Positions 1 through 8,482 of a stretch of DNA of 64,000 nucleotides are shown here, piece after piece. Position numbers and translations under genes: made by a program. Origin of the DNA: Haloarchaeobius amylolyticus (GTDB taxonomy: Archaea; Halobacteriota; Halobacteria; Halobacteriales; Natrialbaceae); contig NZ_JANHDH010000003.1 of assembly GCF_026616195.1 (NCBI RefSeq), positions 620,001-684,000 on the forward strand, given 5' to 3'. Under the pieces are notes generated by a model. That model worked only from the letters and a program-made list of their open reading frames with translations. It was not told the origin of the DNA and made no database searches. The stretch's first letter is position 1. Every line of letters begins with the position of its first letter.

Positions 1-1196
1 TCGCCATCGCCCGCCCGCCGTTCAGCGACGACTGGGAGATCACGGCGGTCCGCGCGCTCGTCCAGACCGACCTCGACGAGTACGACCACGCCGCGGAACT
101 GGAGTCTCGCCTGCTCGAAGGCAAGCGCGGCGTCCTCGTCGCGGGCGCACCCGGCGCCGGGAAGTCCACGCTCGCCCAGGCCATCGCGCGCTTCCTCGGC
201 GACAACGGGAACGTCGTGAAGACGATGGAGAAGCCCCGCGACCTGCAGGTCGGGCCCGAGATCACCCAGTACACCGCCCTCGGCGGTCGGATGGACAGGA
301 CCGCCGACTCGCTCCTGCTCGTCAGACCCGACTACACCATCTTCGACGAGGTCCGCAAGACCAGCGACTTCCGGGTGTTCGCCGACATGCGACTCGCCGG
401 CGTCGGCATGGTCGGCGTCGTCCACGCCTCCCGGGCCATCGACGCCCTCCAGCGCCTCGTCGGTCGCGTCGAGTTCGGCATGATCCCCCAGATCGTCGAT
501 ACCGTGGTGTACGTCGAGGACGGCCGCATCCAGACCGTCTACGACATCGAGACCGAGGTGAAACTCCCCGAGGGGATGACCTCGATGGACCTCACCCGGC
601 CCGTCATCACGGTCCGGGACTTCGAGACGGAGGCGCTGGCGTACGAACTCTACCTCTTCAGCCGGCAGGTCGTCACCGTCCCGGTCGCTGGCGAACCGGA
701 GACGGAATCCGAATCCGGTGTCTCCCGGCTCGCCCGACGAGAGATCGAGCGCGAGATACGGTCGATGGCGCGCGGGCACGTCGTGGTCGACCTGCAGTCA
801 GACGACCGCGCCGTCGTCTACGTCGATGCCGACGACATCGCCGCGGTCATCGGTCCCGGCGGGGACCGCATCGACGCGGTCGAGGACCGCCTGGGGCTGG
901 ACATCGACGTCCGGACCCACGAGGAATGGCAAGGCCCGAAAGCCGCCCTCGACGAGGACGAGACCGTCAGCCAGTCCGCGGTCTCGCCCGAGTTCACCCC
1001 CCACCACGTCGTCCTCCCGACGCCGGTCTCGACCGGCGAGACCGCCGACGTGTACGTCGATGAGACCTACCTTCTCACGGCGACGGCCGGCCGAGGCGGC
1101 GAGATTCGCGTCTCCCGCGGCAGTGACGTCGGCGAACGACTGGAAGACGCCATCGACGACGGCCGCCACGTCAGCGTCCGGTGGGAAGCGGAGTAG
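1..1196 (+). CDS. PINc/VapC-type ATPase with KH domain, 3' part (5' end outside window)
   Basis: The reading frame is open from the left edge, so the N-terminal part (a PIN domain in this family) lies outside the window. A Walker A loop GAPGAGKST is encoded near 141-170, followed by a PilT/VirB11-like secretion-ATPase fold. A KH-like GPGG loop is encoded around 850-865, before a variable acidic C-terminal section. Archaeal PIN-ATPase-KH proteins are thought to act on RNA or nucleoprotein; the exact substrate is not known. Stop codon is TAG at 1194-1196. Architecture is clear; biological role is inferred from family only. Confidence 0.85.
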   Translation, partial: AIARPPFSDDWEITAVRALVQTDLDEYDHAAELESRLLEGKRGVLVAGAPGAGKSTLAQAIARFLGDNGNVVKTMEKPRDLQVGPEITQYTALGGRMDRTADSLLLVRPDYTIFDEVRKTSDFRVFADMRLAGVGMVGVVHASRAIDALQRLVGRVEFGMIPQIVDTVVYVEDGRIQTVYDIETEVKLPEGMTSMDLTRPVITVRDFETEALAYELYLFSRQVVTVPVAGEPETESESGVSRLARREIEREIRSMARGHVVVDLQSDDRAVVYVDADDIAAVIGPGGDRIDAVEDRLGLDIDVRTHEEWQGPKAALDEDETVSQSAVSPEFTPHHVVLPTPVSTGETADVYVDETYLLTATAGRGGEIRVSRGSDVGERLEDAIDDGRHVSVRWEAE

Positions 1197-1274
1197 CTGG
1201 CACCCTGTGGCGTGATTCGCCAGTCCAGCGACATCCTGCGGCACGCTCATTCCGTCAGGTAGCGTAGTTCCCGC

Positions 1275-2213
1275 ATGGTATTCGCAGACGTATGGCAAGA
1301 GCTGACGGCTGCCTGCCGGTCGCTCGACCCCGAGACCGTCTTCGTCACACCGAACTCGGAGCGTCCCTTCAGGGTCTCCTCGGTCGATTCGACACGGCTC
1401 GTCGCCTCCTTCGTGGACTCGGACGAACGCCAGACGCTCGACAGGGACCAGTTCTCGGTCCTGTACGACCGGCTCCGCGACGACGGCGAGGCGATCGACC
1501 TCTCGGACGTCCCCCGCGGTGTCGAACCGTACGTCGCGGTGCTGAGTCTCTCGCCCCGCTACGTCTACGACGAGGAGACCGACTCTCTGCGAGAATCGGC
1601 TGAAGGCGAACACACCGACACGCCGTTCCTGCGACCACGCTGGGAGGTCCGGACGCCGGTCGAGCGCGTCCACGACGACACGCTCTTGCTCGCGGACATG
1701 CTCGACCGGCTGACCGACACCGACTTCGACCGCGTCCCCGACGACCAGCTCGTGGACCTCTACGTCCTCCTCTCGGACGTCCAGCGCGGCGCTGACGACC
1801 TCCGGCAGGCCGTCGGCTCCACCCTGCTCGACCACGTCGGCCCCTCGGGCGCGCTTCACGGCCCCTTCGGGACGGTGTCCCGGACCAGTCGGACGGTCCG
1901 GTCCCTCAAGAGCGAGGAGGATATCCTCCCGGAACTCGACGCCCACGGTGTGCCCCGGGACTGGGTGCTGGGCGTCGTCCCGGACAAGCTCGACGTGGTC
2001 GTCGCCGCGACCGACGTCGACGAGTCGGCGGTGTACGACCTCGACACCATCGAGTACGTCCAGAAGACCGCCAGCGAATCCGCACGCAAGCAGTCCCGGC
2101 TCCAGGGTATCGAGGACAGGGTCGCCGCCCTCCAGTCCGAGGAAGCCGACGCCCTCCGCGAGGAGCTGGCCGACCTCGAGGAGAGACTCGACGACCTGCT
2201 CGCGGCGAGGTAG
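1275..2213 (+). CDS. Conserved haloarchaeal protein of unknown function, coiled-coil C-terminus
   Basis: 312 residues, cytoplasmic (no signal or membrane segment). I do not recognise a characterised family; it may be one of the haloarchaeal DUF71xx families. The N-terminal third looks like a small beta-rich domain. Residues about 150-265 hold a helical region (LVDLYVLLSDVQRGADDLR, then a TSRTVRSLKSEEDIL segment), and the last about 45 residues form a charged Leu-heptad coiled coil ending LEERLDDLLAAR. The central and helical part is recognisably homologous to the convergent neighbour at 2324-3103. ATG start at 1275. Confidence 0.8.
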   Translation: MVFADVWQELTAACRSLDPETVFVTPNSERPFRVSSVDSTRLVASFVDSDERQTLDRDQFSVLYDRLRDDGEAIDLSDVPRGVEPYVAVLSLSPRYVYDEETDSLRESAEGEHTDTPFLRPRWEVRTPVERVHDDTLLLADMLDRLTDTDFDRVPDDQLVDLYVLLSDVQRGADDLRQAVGSTLLDHVGPSGALHGPFGTVSRTSRTVRSLKSEEDILPELDAHGVPRDWVLGVVPDKLDVVVAATDVDESAVYDLDTIEYVQKTASESARKQSRLQGIEDRVAALQSEEADALREELADLEERLDDLLAAR

Positions 2214-2272
2214 CTCGTGGCGGGGAGCTCGTGGCGAGGGAGCTCGTGGCGAGGGAGCTCGTGACGAGGGAG
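2214..2272. repeat. 15-bp tandem repeat between convergent genes
   Basis: About four copies of CTCGTGGCGAGGGAG (copy 1 is one base shorter; copy 4 has GTGAC for GTGGC) follow directly on the stop codon of the preceding gene. A degenerate fifth unit runs on to about 2287. Confidence 0.85.
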
Positions 2273-2323
2273 CGCTCGGCGAGAGAGCCCTCGCCGGACC
2301 GTGCGGGGAGAACGGTCCCCGGG

Positions 2324-3103
2324 TTACTCGCCTCCGCTCGCCCTGTCGTCTCTGCCCTTCTCGACCAGCCGGTCCAGTGCCGCCTCGTTCACTCCTGCCT
2401 TCCGGACGTAGGTGGCCCTCTCGACGTTGAACACCGCCCCCGTGTCGAGGTCGTTCGACTCGACGGCCTCTGCTACCTTCTCCTCGTCGAGGCCCATGAC
2501 CTCCTGCGGGGAGACCCCGGCAGCCGCCAGTTCCGCGAAGACCGCCTCCTCGTCCCGGAGCGTCCGGCGTTCCCGGGTCGCCCGCGCCACCTCGCCGCAA
2601 TCACTCTCCAGCGTCCCGTCTTCGGGGACACGAGAGACAAGTCCGTCGCGGACCTGCTTCCGCAGGCTGCCCGCGGCGCGTTCGAGTTCGGAACTGAGCG
2701 TGTAGAGGTCGACGAGGTCATGGTCGTCGGCGTCGTCGAGGGACGAGAGGTCACGCTGGTCCAGGAGCGTGGACAGTGCTTGCGCGACAGCCAGGAACTC
2801 CCGGTCGATGTCGGTAGCTGATTCGCCTTCCCCGTCGGAATCGCGGTCCTCTCGGGACTCTCGGTCCTCGCCGTCGGTGGTAGCCTGGCTGGGCTGTCCG
2901 GAATTCGATTCGCCAGCCTTCCCGGAGTCGCTCCCCGATGAGCCACCGGCCTCGATGAACTCTCTCGCCCCGTCGAAGGGCAGCGACTCCCAGTCGTGTG
3001 CCCCATCGTGGGTGCTGGAGATGTGCGTGGCGACCATGGCAGGCGCGTCACTGTACGAGCACTCCGCGACCGGACAGGTGATCTCTCGAGGCACGGCGTT
3101 CAC
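2324..3103 (-). CDS. Zinc-finger paralog of the protein at 1275-2213
   Basis: 259 residues from a GTG start at 3103. This start is chosen because it keeps a Cys2His2-like finger intact (CPVAEC, then HISSTH) and because the frame upstream runs into origin repeats. After the finger comes a Ser/Asp/Gly-rich disordered linker, then a domain with DLVDLYTLSSELERAAGSLR, TRERRTLRDEEAVF and VFNVERATYVRKAGV blocks. These align by eye with the matching blocks of the convergent upstream gene. Function unknown; the finger suggests nucleic-acid or protein binding. An internal ATG at 3037 is a possible but less likely start because it would remove the finger cysteines. Confidence 0.75.
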   Translation of the reverse strand: MNAVPREITCPVAECSYSDAPAMVATHISSTHDGAHDWESLPFDGAREFIEAGGSSGSDSGKAGESNSGQPSQATTDGEDRESREDRDSDGEGESATDIDREFLAVAQALSTLLDQRDLSSLDDADDHDLVDLYTLSSELERAAGSLRKQVRDGLVSRVPEDGTLESDCGEVARATRERRTLRDEEAVFAELAAAGVSPQEVMGLDEEKVAEAVESNDLDTGAVFNVERATYVRKAGVNEAALDRLVEKGRDDRASGGE

Positions 3104-3174
3104 TCTGGTCGTGAGTCGATGGCCACCGACAAAGACCCGTCGGCGGCTGGGCGACACCGGGCCGGCGGCTGGGA

Positions 3175-3573
3175 GACACCGGGTTTCCGGTGGAATCCCG
3201 TCGGCGTCCTTCCCGACCGGGAGTCCGGAATCCGCGACACCCGCGTTCGCTCGCACGGCTGGTCGCATAGTCAGCCCACAGCAGGCCACATGGCCTGTCG
3301 ACCATCCAGTAGCACACCCCGTTTCCGATGAATTCTGGCCAGAAAGCGCGTTCCAGACCCTATCGTGTCTGTTCAGGAGAGGCCCGAATCACAGCCGTGG
3401 TCTCGCACACACCGTGTTTCCGGTGGAATCCGAGCTGGCTCACCGCCCACGGCAACCCCACACCTCGTTTCCGGTGAAATCGGCCAGCCACGACGCCCGA
3501 CAGCCCGAACCCACACACCTCGTTTCCGGTGAAGCGACGGCTCGACGGGCGCACACCGGGTTTCCGGTGAAAT
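3175..3573 (+). repeat. Outer left ORB array (six origin recognition boxes)
   Basis: Six copies of a box reading ACACC-N2-3-GTTTCCGGTGAAAT start near 3176, 3313, 3407, 3459, 3514 and 3552. All read the same way. They lie 3' of orc1, between orc1 and the zinc-finger paralog. The second copy has GTTTCCGATGAAT, and the first and third end GTGGAAT. The core with its G-string matches the archaeal ORB bound by Orc1/Cdc6. Confidence 0.85.
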
Positions 3574-3636
3574 CCAGATCCGAAAATCGGTCGGCAATCG
3601 CGGGGAACTCCTCTCGGTCCGCTGCTTTCGGTACCG

Positions 3637-4842
3637 TTACTCCTCGTCTTCGGTCTCCGTCAGCACCTTCCGCAGGACCTCGGGGTCCTCCAGCAACTGG
3701 TGCTCGGTGTAACTGCCCTCCGCACTTCCGCCGCTGTGGCGCGACTGCTCGATGATGTCGAGGAAGGCGTGCTCCTTCAGGAGGTCCCGGACCCGACGCA
3801 GGGACAGCGCCGACGTGCCGGCCTGGCGGCAGATCTGCTCGTACATGTCGTAGATACGCGTCGTCCGGAAGCCGCCCTCGTCGGGTTCGTTCAGCGAGAG
3901 GACGGTCAGCGCCTGCAACACGTATCGCGAGTGTGGGGTGGACCCGCGGATGAGTTCGCGGAAGCGGTCCGTCTCGGCACGCTCGCGCGCCTCGGTCACG
4001 TACCCCTCCTGGACAGTCTCCGCGCCCTTCGACTGGGCGATCTCGCCCGCGTACCGGAGCATGTCGATGGCCTTCCGGGCGTCACCGTGCTCGCGTGCCG
4101 CCAGCGCGGCCGCCCGCGGGATGACCCCGTCGTCGAGCACGCCCTGTTTGAACGCGTCGCGACGCGCGGTCATGATCTCGCGGAGCTGGGAGGCGTCGTA
4201 GGGTGGGAAGACGTACTCGCGTTCGCAGAGACTGGACTTGACGCGCTCGTCCATCCGGTCCTTGTACTTGATCTTGTTACTGATGCCGATGACGCCGATC
4301 TTGCAGTTGGTGATCTTCCCGGCTTCGCCGGCGCGCGAGAGCTGCATCAGGATGTCGTCGTTGTCGAGTTTGTCGATCTCGTCGAGGATGACGAGGGAGA
4401 CGTCGTAGAGCTGGTCCAGGATGACCCAGAGTCGCTTGTAGTACGTCGAGGTGCTGATACCCTTGTCGGGGATGGTGATGTCCGTCTCGTCGGGGTCGTT
4501 CAGGGACTTCGCGATGGTCTGGACCGCCTGCGTCTCCGTGGAATCCTGCGCGCAGTCGACGTAGGCGTACTCCGCGTTCACCCCTTCCTCGCCCGCGGTC
4601 TGGGTGAGGCGGTTCGAGACGTACTTCGCACACAGCGACTTCCCCGTCCCCGTCTTCCCGAAGATGAGCACGTTGCTCGGGCTCTGGCCGAATATCGCCG
4701 GGTTCACCGCGTTCGCGAGGTTGGATATCTCCTCGTCCCGCCCGACGATGCGACCCTCGTCCGGCAGGTGGTTGATCTCGAGGAGTTCCTTGTTGGCGAA
4801 GATAGCGTCCTCCCGGACGAATAGGTCATCCGCGTTCGTCAT
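3637..4842 (-). CDS. orc1: Orc1/Cdc6 replication initiator
   Basis: 401 residues, AAA+ ATPase that binds origin boxes and licenses initiation. Walker A GKTGTGKS is at residues 62-69 and Walker B LVILDEID at about 150-157. A sensor-1 Asn sits in GISNK, and an arginine-containing sensor-2 helix lies near GDARKAIDML. The last about 100 residues form the winged-helix domain (RYVLQALTVLSL to LLEDPEVLRKVL). Length is normal for haloarchaeal Orc1. ATG at 4842 lies only about 8 bp from an ORB at 4851, so the initiator probably occupies its own promoter, which suggests autoregulation (inference). ORBs flank the gene on both sides. Confidence 0.97.
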   Translation of the reverse strand: MTNADDLFVREDAIFANKELLEINHLPDEGRIVGRDEEISNLANAVNPAIFGQSPSNVLIFGKTGTGKSLCAKYVSNRLTQTAGEEGVNAEYAYVDCAQDSTETQAVQTIAKSLNDPDETDITIPDKGISTSTYYKRLWVILDQLYDVSLVILDEIDKLDNDDILMQLSRAGEAGKITNCKIGVIGISNKIKYKDRMDERVKSSLCEREYVFPPYDASQLREIMTARRDAFKQGVLDDGVIPRAAALAAREHGDARKAIDMLRYAGEIAQSKGAETVQEGYVTEARERAETDRFRELIRGSTPHSRYVLQALTVLSLNEPDEGGFRTTRIYDMYEQICRQAGTSALSLRRVRDLLKEHAFLDIIEQSRHSGGSAEGSYTEHQLLEDPEVLRKVLTETEDEE

Positions 4843-4850
4843 CTTGCTTG

Positions 4851-5074
4851 GACACCACGTTTCCGGTGAAACGACTTGGCTGTTTCCCCATGCCCGTCAG
4901 GATTTTTCGAGGGAGGTCGTTCGGTGAAGGATGGACGAGACACACACACCGGGTTTCCGGTGAAACGGGGCGAAGGGGTGGGTGGGGTGCAGTCGAAGCG
5001 GGGGTTTCGGGAGGTAATCGCGGTACGTGGGTGGGGGCCCCGTCGAGAGACACACACCGGGTTTCCGGTGAAAT
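4851..5074 (+). repeat. Inner left ORB array (three boxes)
   Basis: Copies at about 4851-4872, 4945-4966 and 5053-5074 read (A)CACC-N2-3-GTTTCCGGTGAAA. The last two are preceded by extended CACACACC, and all share the orientation of the outer left array. The first copy sits in the orc1 promoter/leader. Confidence 0.9.
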
Positions 5075-5462
5075 GGTGCTCGAAGGTGGGGGAGGGTTCC
5101 AGTTGATGCAGGGGAAACACTGGAAGCAGAGGTGTGGCCGGGAGGGGGGTCGGGGCTGGTACCGGGCACGGGACTGCAGGGGAGATCACGACTGAAGGGA
5201 GGGTCAGAACTGGACGGAGACACGTGCGGACACTAGTCTCGTGAGATCCGGTCGTGAGTTCCCGTGAGATGTAGTCCGTGCCCAGCCACCACGCCGTGCC
5301 CAGCCGCCACGCTTCCAGAGAATGCCGGTCTCCAAGCCAACGATTTCCTGGCAACGATCGATCGGTCGGTAGTCTTCGATGGGACGACGAGCTTCAACAG
5401 GATAGCAGTCACCGACCGACCGCAAACGGGTGCAACTAAACACGACCGAAGAGCAACCGCCG

Positions 5463-5504
5463 GTGAGTTAGTCTCCGTGAGTCAGTCTCCGTGAGTCAGT
5501 CTCC
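5463..5504. repeat. Three 14-bp direct repeats beside the AT-rich element
   Basis: Units GTGAGTTAGTCTCC, GTGAGTCAGTCTCC and GTGAGTCAGTCTCC are contiguous at 5463, 5477 and 5491. Related CGTGAGTTCCCG strings occur at about 5252 and 5756, on either side of the AT-rich element. Confidence 0.8.
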
Positions 5505-5585
5505 TTCGTTTCGTCTGCTCGCAGTACTGCCTGCCGCGAGCAGAGCTCGCTTTACTAGCTTGCGAGTCAATCACTGGACTGTTCT

Positions 5586-5622
5586 CCCTATTATTATTTA
5601 AAACCATCTATTTTAAACATCC
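5586..5622. other. AT-rich duplex unwinding element
   Basis: A short A/T tract (TATTATTATTTAAAA, then CTATTTTAAACAT) stands out in otherwise GC-rich DNA and marks the point where ORB orientation flips. This is the probable melting site of the origin. Confidence 0.8.
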
Positions 5623-5678
5623 GAAGAACGACAGTTCTAGCGCCGCTCTCAGAATCTTTCCCCTCCCCTCGGACCCTG

Positions 5679-6730
5679 TTTCACCGGAAACCCGGTGTGT
5701 GTGTCTACACGTCCTCCCCCTATCTAGACCAGTCTCGTGACCTATCGTGACGGCTCGTGAGTTCCCGCGACCGGTGGCGACCGACTCGGCAGCGTTACCC
5801 GGCCAGCGTTATCCAGCCCGTCTACAGCTCATCCCACCCTGAAGACGACGCTCTCTGCCAGCAGGGCGGGTATTCGAACTCACCGGCGACCTCACCGTGA
5901 TCCCGTGTGATTTCACCGGAAATGAGGTGTCCGTCCAGGCGACGGGATTGCGGTTCTCGTGTCCATTCCCGCCCTCCTCCTCGGTAGCTCGGACCGACTC
6001 ACCACCGCCGAGACCATTTCCTCTATCCACCCCCCGGTGCCTCCGAGTCCCATTTCACCGGAAACCCGGTGTGTGTCCCTGCCCTCCAGAGCAGGCTCGC
6101 ACGCTTCCCTCTTCTCGAAGGACGATTTCACCGGAAACGAGGTGTCCGTCTTCACCGTCACCGCGACTGCCTCATCGTTTCTGGCTCATTGCTTCTACTC
6201 CATCGACTCTGACTCCTGCCTCACCGCTTCCGCCACGAAGCACCTCTGCCACGTCATGCTCCGACCACGTCGCGTTTCTACCACGTCGCGTTTCTACCAC
6301 GTCGTGCTCCTGTCCCGCTACAGCATTCGACACCGCCGTTTCACTGCTCCGTACCTGGCGCACCAGACCTCGGCCCGTTTCACCGGAAACACGGTGTGCC
6401 ACCGGGTGTGGACTCCTCCGAGGCACTCCCTATCGAGTACCCCGAAAACTCCGTCCCTCCAGTCAGGTCCATCGAGTTCCATCGACCGTACACTGCCTCG
6501 GAACGGGGCCGAAAATCGACAGGCTGGAAGGACACTACCCGCGGTTTTCACCGGAAACGTGGTGTCGGTCCAGCCGCGCGCTGAGAGTGAGAGAGTGACA
6601 GAGAGCGAAATCGTGTGCCAATCCGGTTCAGGTGGAGGGCCGACATCGTTGGACCGAGACGCACCCCTCGGTAGTCGTAGCGGAGAGGGAGAGGGACGAC
6701 GTCCCTGATTTCACTGGAAACGAGGTGTGT
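5679..6730 (-). repeat. Right ORB array (seven inverted boxes)
   Basis: Copies of TTTCACCGGAAAC-N3-GGTGT start at about 5679, 5910, 6052, 6125, 6378, 6546 and 6708, all in mirror orientation to the left arrays. Variants: 5910 has GGAAATGAGG and the last has TCACTGGAAAC. Full-length CCCGGTGTGTG versions (5679, 6052) mirror the 4945 and 5053 copies on the left. Confidence 0.9.
6264..6306. repeat. 16-bp direct repeats inside right ORB array
   Basis: The unit ACCACGTCGCGTTTCT occurs twice in tandem (6264, 6280) and a third partial copy follows at 6296. It is unrelated to the ORB core. Confidence 0.75.
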
Positions 6731-6837
6731 CTCTCGCCGGGGCGTCGCACTCTCGAACGAGACCACCCGGCATGGTATCAGACGGCTATCACGGTTTGGC
6801 GAGAATACTTATTAAGACACATTTCCGAGTGATTGTC

Positions 6838-7626
6838 GTGAGCCTACTCGAGTTCATTCACGACCTCGGTGACGTCGACCGGACGTTGACAGTCGTGAAT
6901 AGAACCGAGACAGACATCGTCCAGAGCATGCTGGAGGAACTCTTCGAGGGGCAGCCGGTCACCGTCACCGAGTCGGGTTCGGGACCGGCAGCCGAAGAGG
7001 ACCGCGTGCTCGTCGACGGCGGCGGCGAGGGCGACGGCGGACCACCGGTGTCCTCGTCGCTCGAATCCATCGGAAACGCGGTGTTGTTCGTCAACTCCGA
7101 CACCTACATCTCCGGGTCCCGGTCGCTGGACGAGGTGGAGACACCCGAGGCGATCCTGAAACTCGCAGACACCCCGTTCTCCATGGTCGGCTATCCCGAC
7201 ACGCGCAAACAGAAGTTCCTGCTCATCGAGATCTCGCGCTACATCGAGGCGAAAGCGTGGCAGGCCGGGACGGGCGCCATCCACTCGGGGTTCCAGACGC
7301 TCTCGCGCATCAACGACGAGCGCGGGACGCGACAGGTGTACGACAAGCTCGCCTCGACAGGACTCGACGTCCACGTCTACGGCATTCCGAACTGGACACC
7401 AGGCCCCGACTCTCCTCTCGAACCGCATGGCGAGGACGGAGACGAAGAGCTCCGCCGGTCCTGGTTCGTCATCTTCCAGCACCCGACCGACCCCGCACAG
7501 GACGCGGGGCTGGTCTGCTACGAGGTCGGCCGCAACGAGTGGCAGGGGTTCTGGACGTTCGACCACGAGCGCGTCGATACCGTCCTGGACTACGTCACGA
7601 CGCGCTTTCACTACGGTTCTTCCTGA
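6838..7626 (+). CDS. DICT sensory domain protein
   Basis: 262 residues from GTG 6838. A TATA-like ACTTATTAAG lies about 25-30 bp upstream, so the transcript is probably leaderless. The frame is open further upstream only across an ORB, which argues against a longer start. The protein has an N-terminal helical segment (LLEFIHDLGDVDRTL), an acidic linker, and a C-terminal region with SMVGYPDTRKQKF, ISRYIEAKAWQAG and LVCYEVGRNEWQGFWTFD as in DICT-domain signalling proteins. No output domain is visible. Its position directly beside the origin may be conserved in haloarchaea, but the link to replication is only positional. Confidence 0.75.
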   Translation: MSLLEFIHDLGDVDRTLTVVNRTETDIVQSMLEELFEGQPVTVTESGSGPAAEEDRVLVDGGGEGDGGPPVSSSLESIGNAVLFVNSDTYISGSRSLDEVETPEAILKLADTPFSMVGYPDTRKQKFLLIEISRYIEAKAWQAGTGAIHSGFQTLSRINDERGTRQVYDKLASTGLDVHVYGIPNWTPGPDSPLEPHGEDGDEELRRSWFVIFQHPTDPAQDAGLVCYEVGRNEWQGFWTFDHERVDTVLDYVTTRFHYGSS

Positions 7627-7723
7627 CGGGGCCAGCACGGTCACGGGCCGCCCGAAGCTCGCGACTGTCGGGCACGGGATGCCACATTCTATACGCCACC
7701 ACCTCCTACCTTCCCACTCTGAG

Positions 7724-8470
7724 ATGACCGACGACCACCCGCTGTTCGCGGCGCTCTACGACCCGCTGACGAAGCCGGCGGAAACGGTGTTCGCGCCGCA
7801 CCGTGAATGGCTCGCGAAGGACCTCTCCGGACACGTCCTCGACGTCGGAACCGGGACGGGTGCGATGTTCCCGTACTACGCGGCGGCCCGAAACTCGGCC
7901 CACCAGACTCCAGACGACACTTCGGCCGGGGACCGCCCGTCGCTCACCGTCTCGGCGGTCGAACCGGACCGCCACATGCGCCGGCGCGCCGTGACACGCG
8001 CCGAGGAGGCGGGACTGGACGTGACCATCTACGACGCGGGTGCCGAGTCGATTCCGCTCGCGGACGACTCGGTCGACGTCGCCGTGGTCTCCCTCGTCCT
8101 CTGCACCGTCGACGACCTCGACGCGAGTATCGACGAACTCGCGCGGGTCCTCAGACCGGGCGGCGAGTTGCGGATTCTCGAACACGTCCACGCTGGCGGT
8201 GTCACGGGTTCCGTCCAGTCGGCGGTCACACCGGCGTGGAAGCGGGTCGCCGCGGGCTGTCACCTCGACCGCGAGAGCGGCGACCGGCTCCTGGCCGACG
8301 ACCGCTTCGAGACCCTCGAGTTCGAGCGCCTCGATTCCTCGTTCCCGCTGGTCACCCCACTCGTCAGGGGCCGGTTCAGGCGCAAGCGGGACCGGGACGC
8401 TTCCACCGGGCTCGATGCCCTCGCAAGCGAACTCCGTGCCGCCGTCGATACCCTCTTGCCGACGGGGTGA
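7724..8470 (+). CDS. Class I SAM-dependent methyltransferase
   Basis: 248 residues from ATG 7724, just downstream of a purine-rich leader. Motif I VLDVGTGTG (about residues 36-44) binds the methyl donor. The acidic motif around AVEPDRHMRRRA, motif IV VDVAVVSLVLCTVDD and post-motif LRPGGELRILEHV are in order, as in the UbiE/phospholipid-methyltransferase-like group. The substrate cannot be read from sequence. It lies 12 bp upstream of the next gene and is likely cotranscribed with it. Confidence 0.85.
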   Translation: MTDDHPLFAALYDPLTKPAETVFAPHREWLAKDLSGHVLDVGTGTGAMFPYYAAARNSAHQTPDDTSAGDRPSLTVSAVEPDRHMRRRAVTRAEEAGLDVTIYDAGAESIPLADDSVDVAVVSLVLCTVDDLDASIDELARVLRPGGELRILEHVHAGGVTGSVQSAVTPAWKRVAAGCHLDRESGDRLLADDRFETLEFERLDSSFPLVTPLVRGRFRRKRDRDASTGLDALASELRAAVDTLLPTG

Positions 8471-8482
8471 AGACGGACTGGT

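Larger units (their letters stand above)
4843..6837. other. Replication origin (oriC-type), orc1-linked
   Basis: About 2 kb of non-coding DNA between orc1 and the next gene. It carries three ORBs in one orientation (4851-5074), an AT-rich element (about 5586-5622) and seven ORBs in the opposite orientation (5679-6730). Inverted ORB arrays around an AT-rich duplex-unwinding element beside orc1/cdc6 is the established haloarchaeal origin layout. Reading frames here are short and contain the repeats in any frame, so I call none of them genes. Confidence 0.92.

Noticed and set aside
798-2600. 600-residue minus-strand open frame
   Set aside because: Lies opposite the ATPase and the 1275-2213 gene, with Arg/Gly/Val-rich shadow composition and no domain.
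2324-3289. Longer 321-residue version of the zinc-finger paralog
   Set aside because: The extra N-terminus would be encoded by an ORB and its flank; the GTG at 3103 keeps the whole finger.
5897-6708. Overlapping plus-strand frames of 233 and 249 residues in the origin
   Set aside because: Both read through several inverted ORB copies, have Arg/Ser/Pro-rich composition and no leader or domain.
3175-6730. Regular-looking repeats resembling a CRISPR array
   Set aside because: Spacing is irregular (40 to over 1,200 bp), orientation flips at an AT-rich element and the core matches origin boxes; no cas genes nearby.
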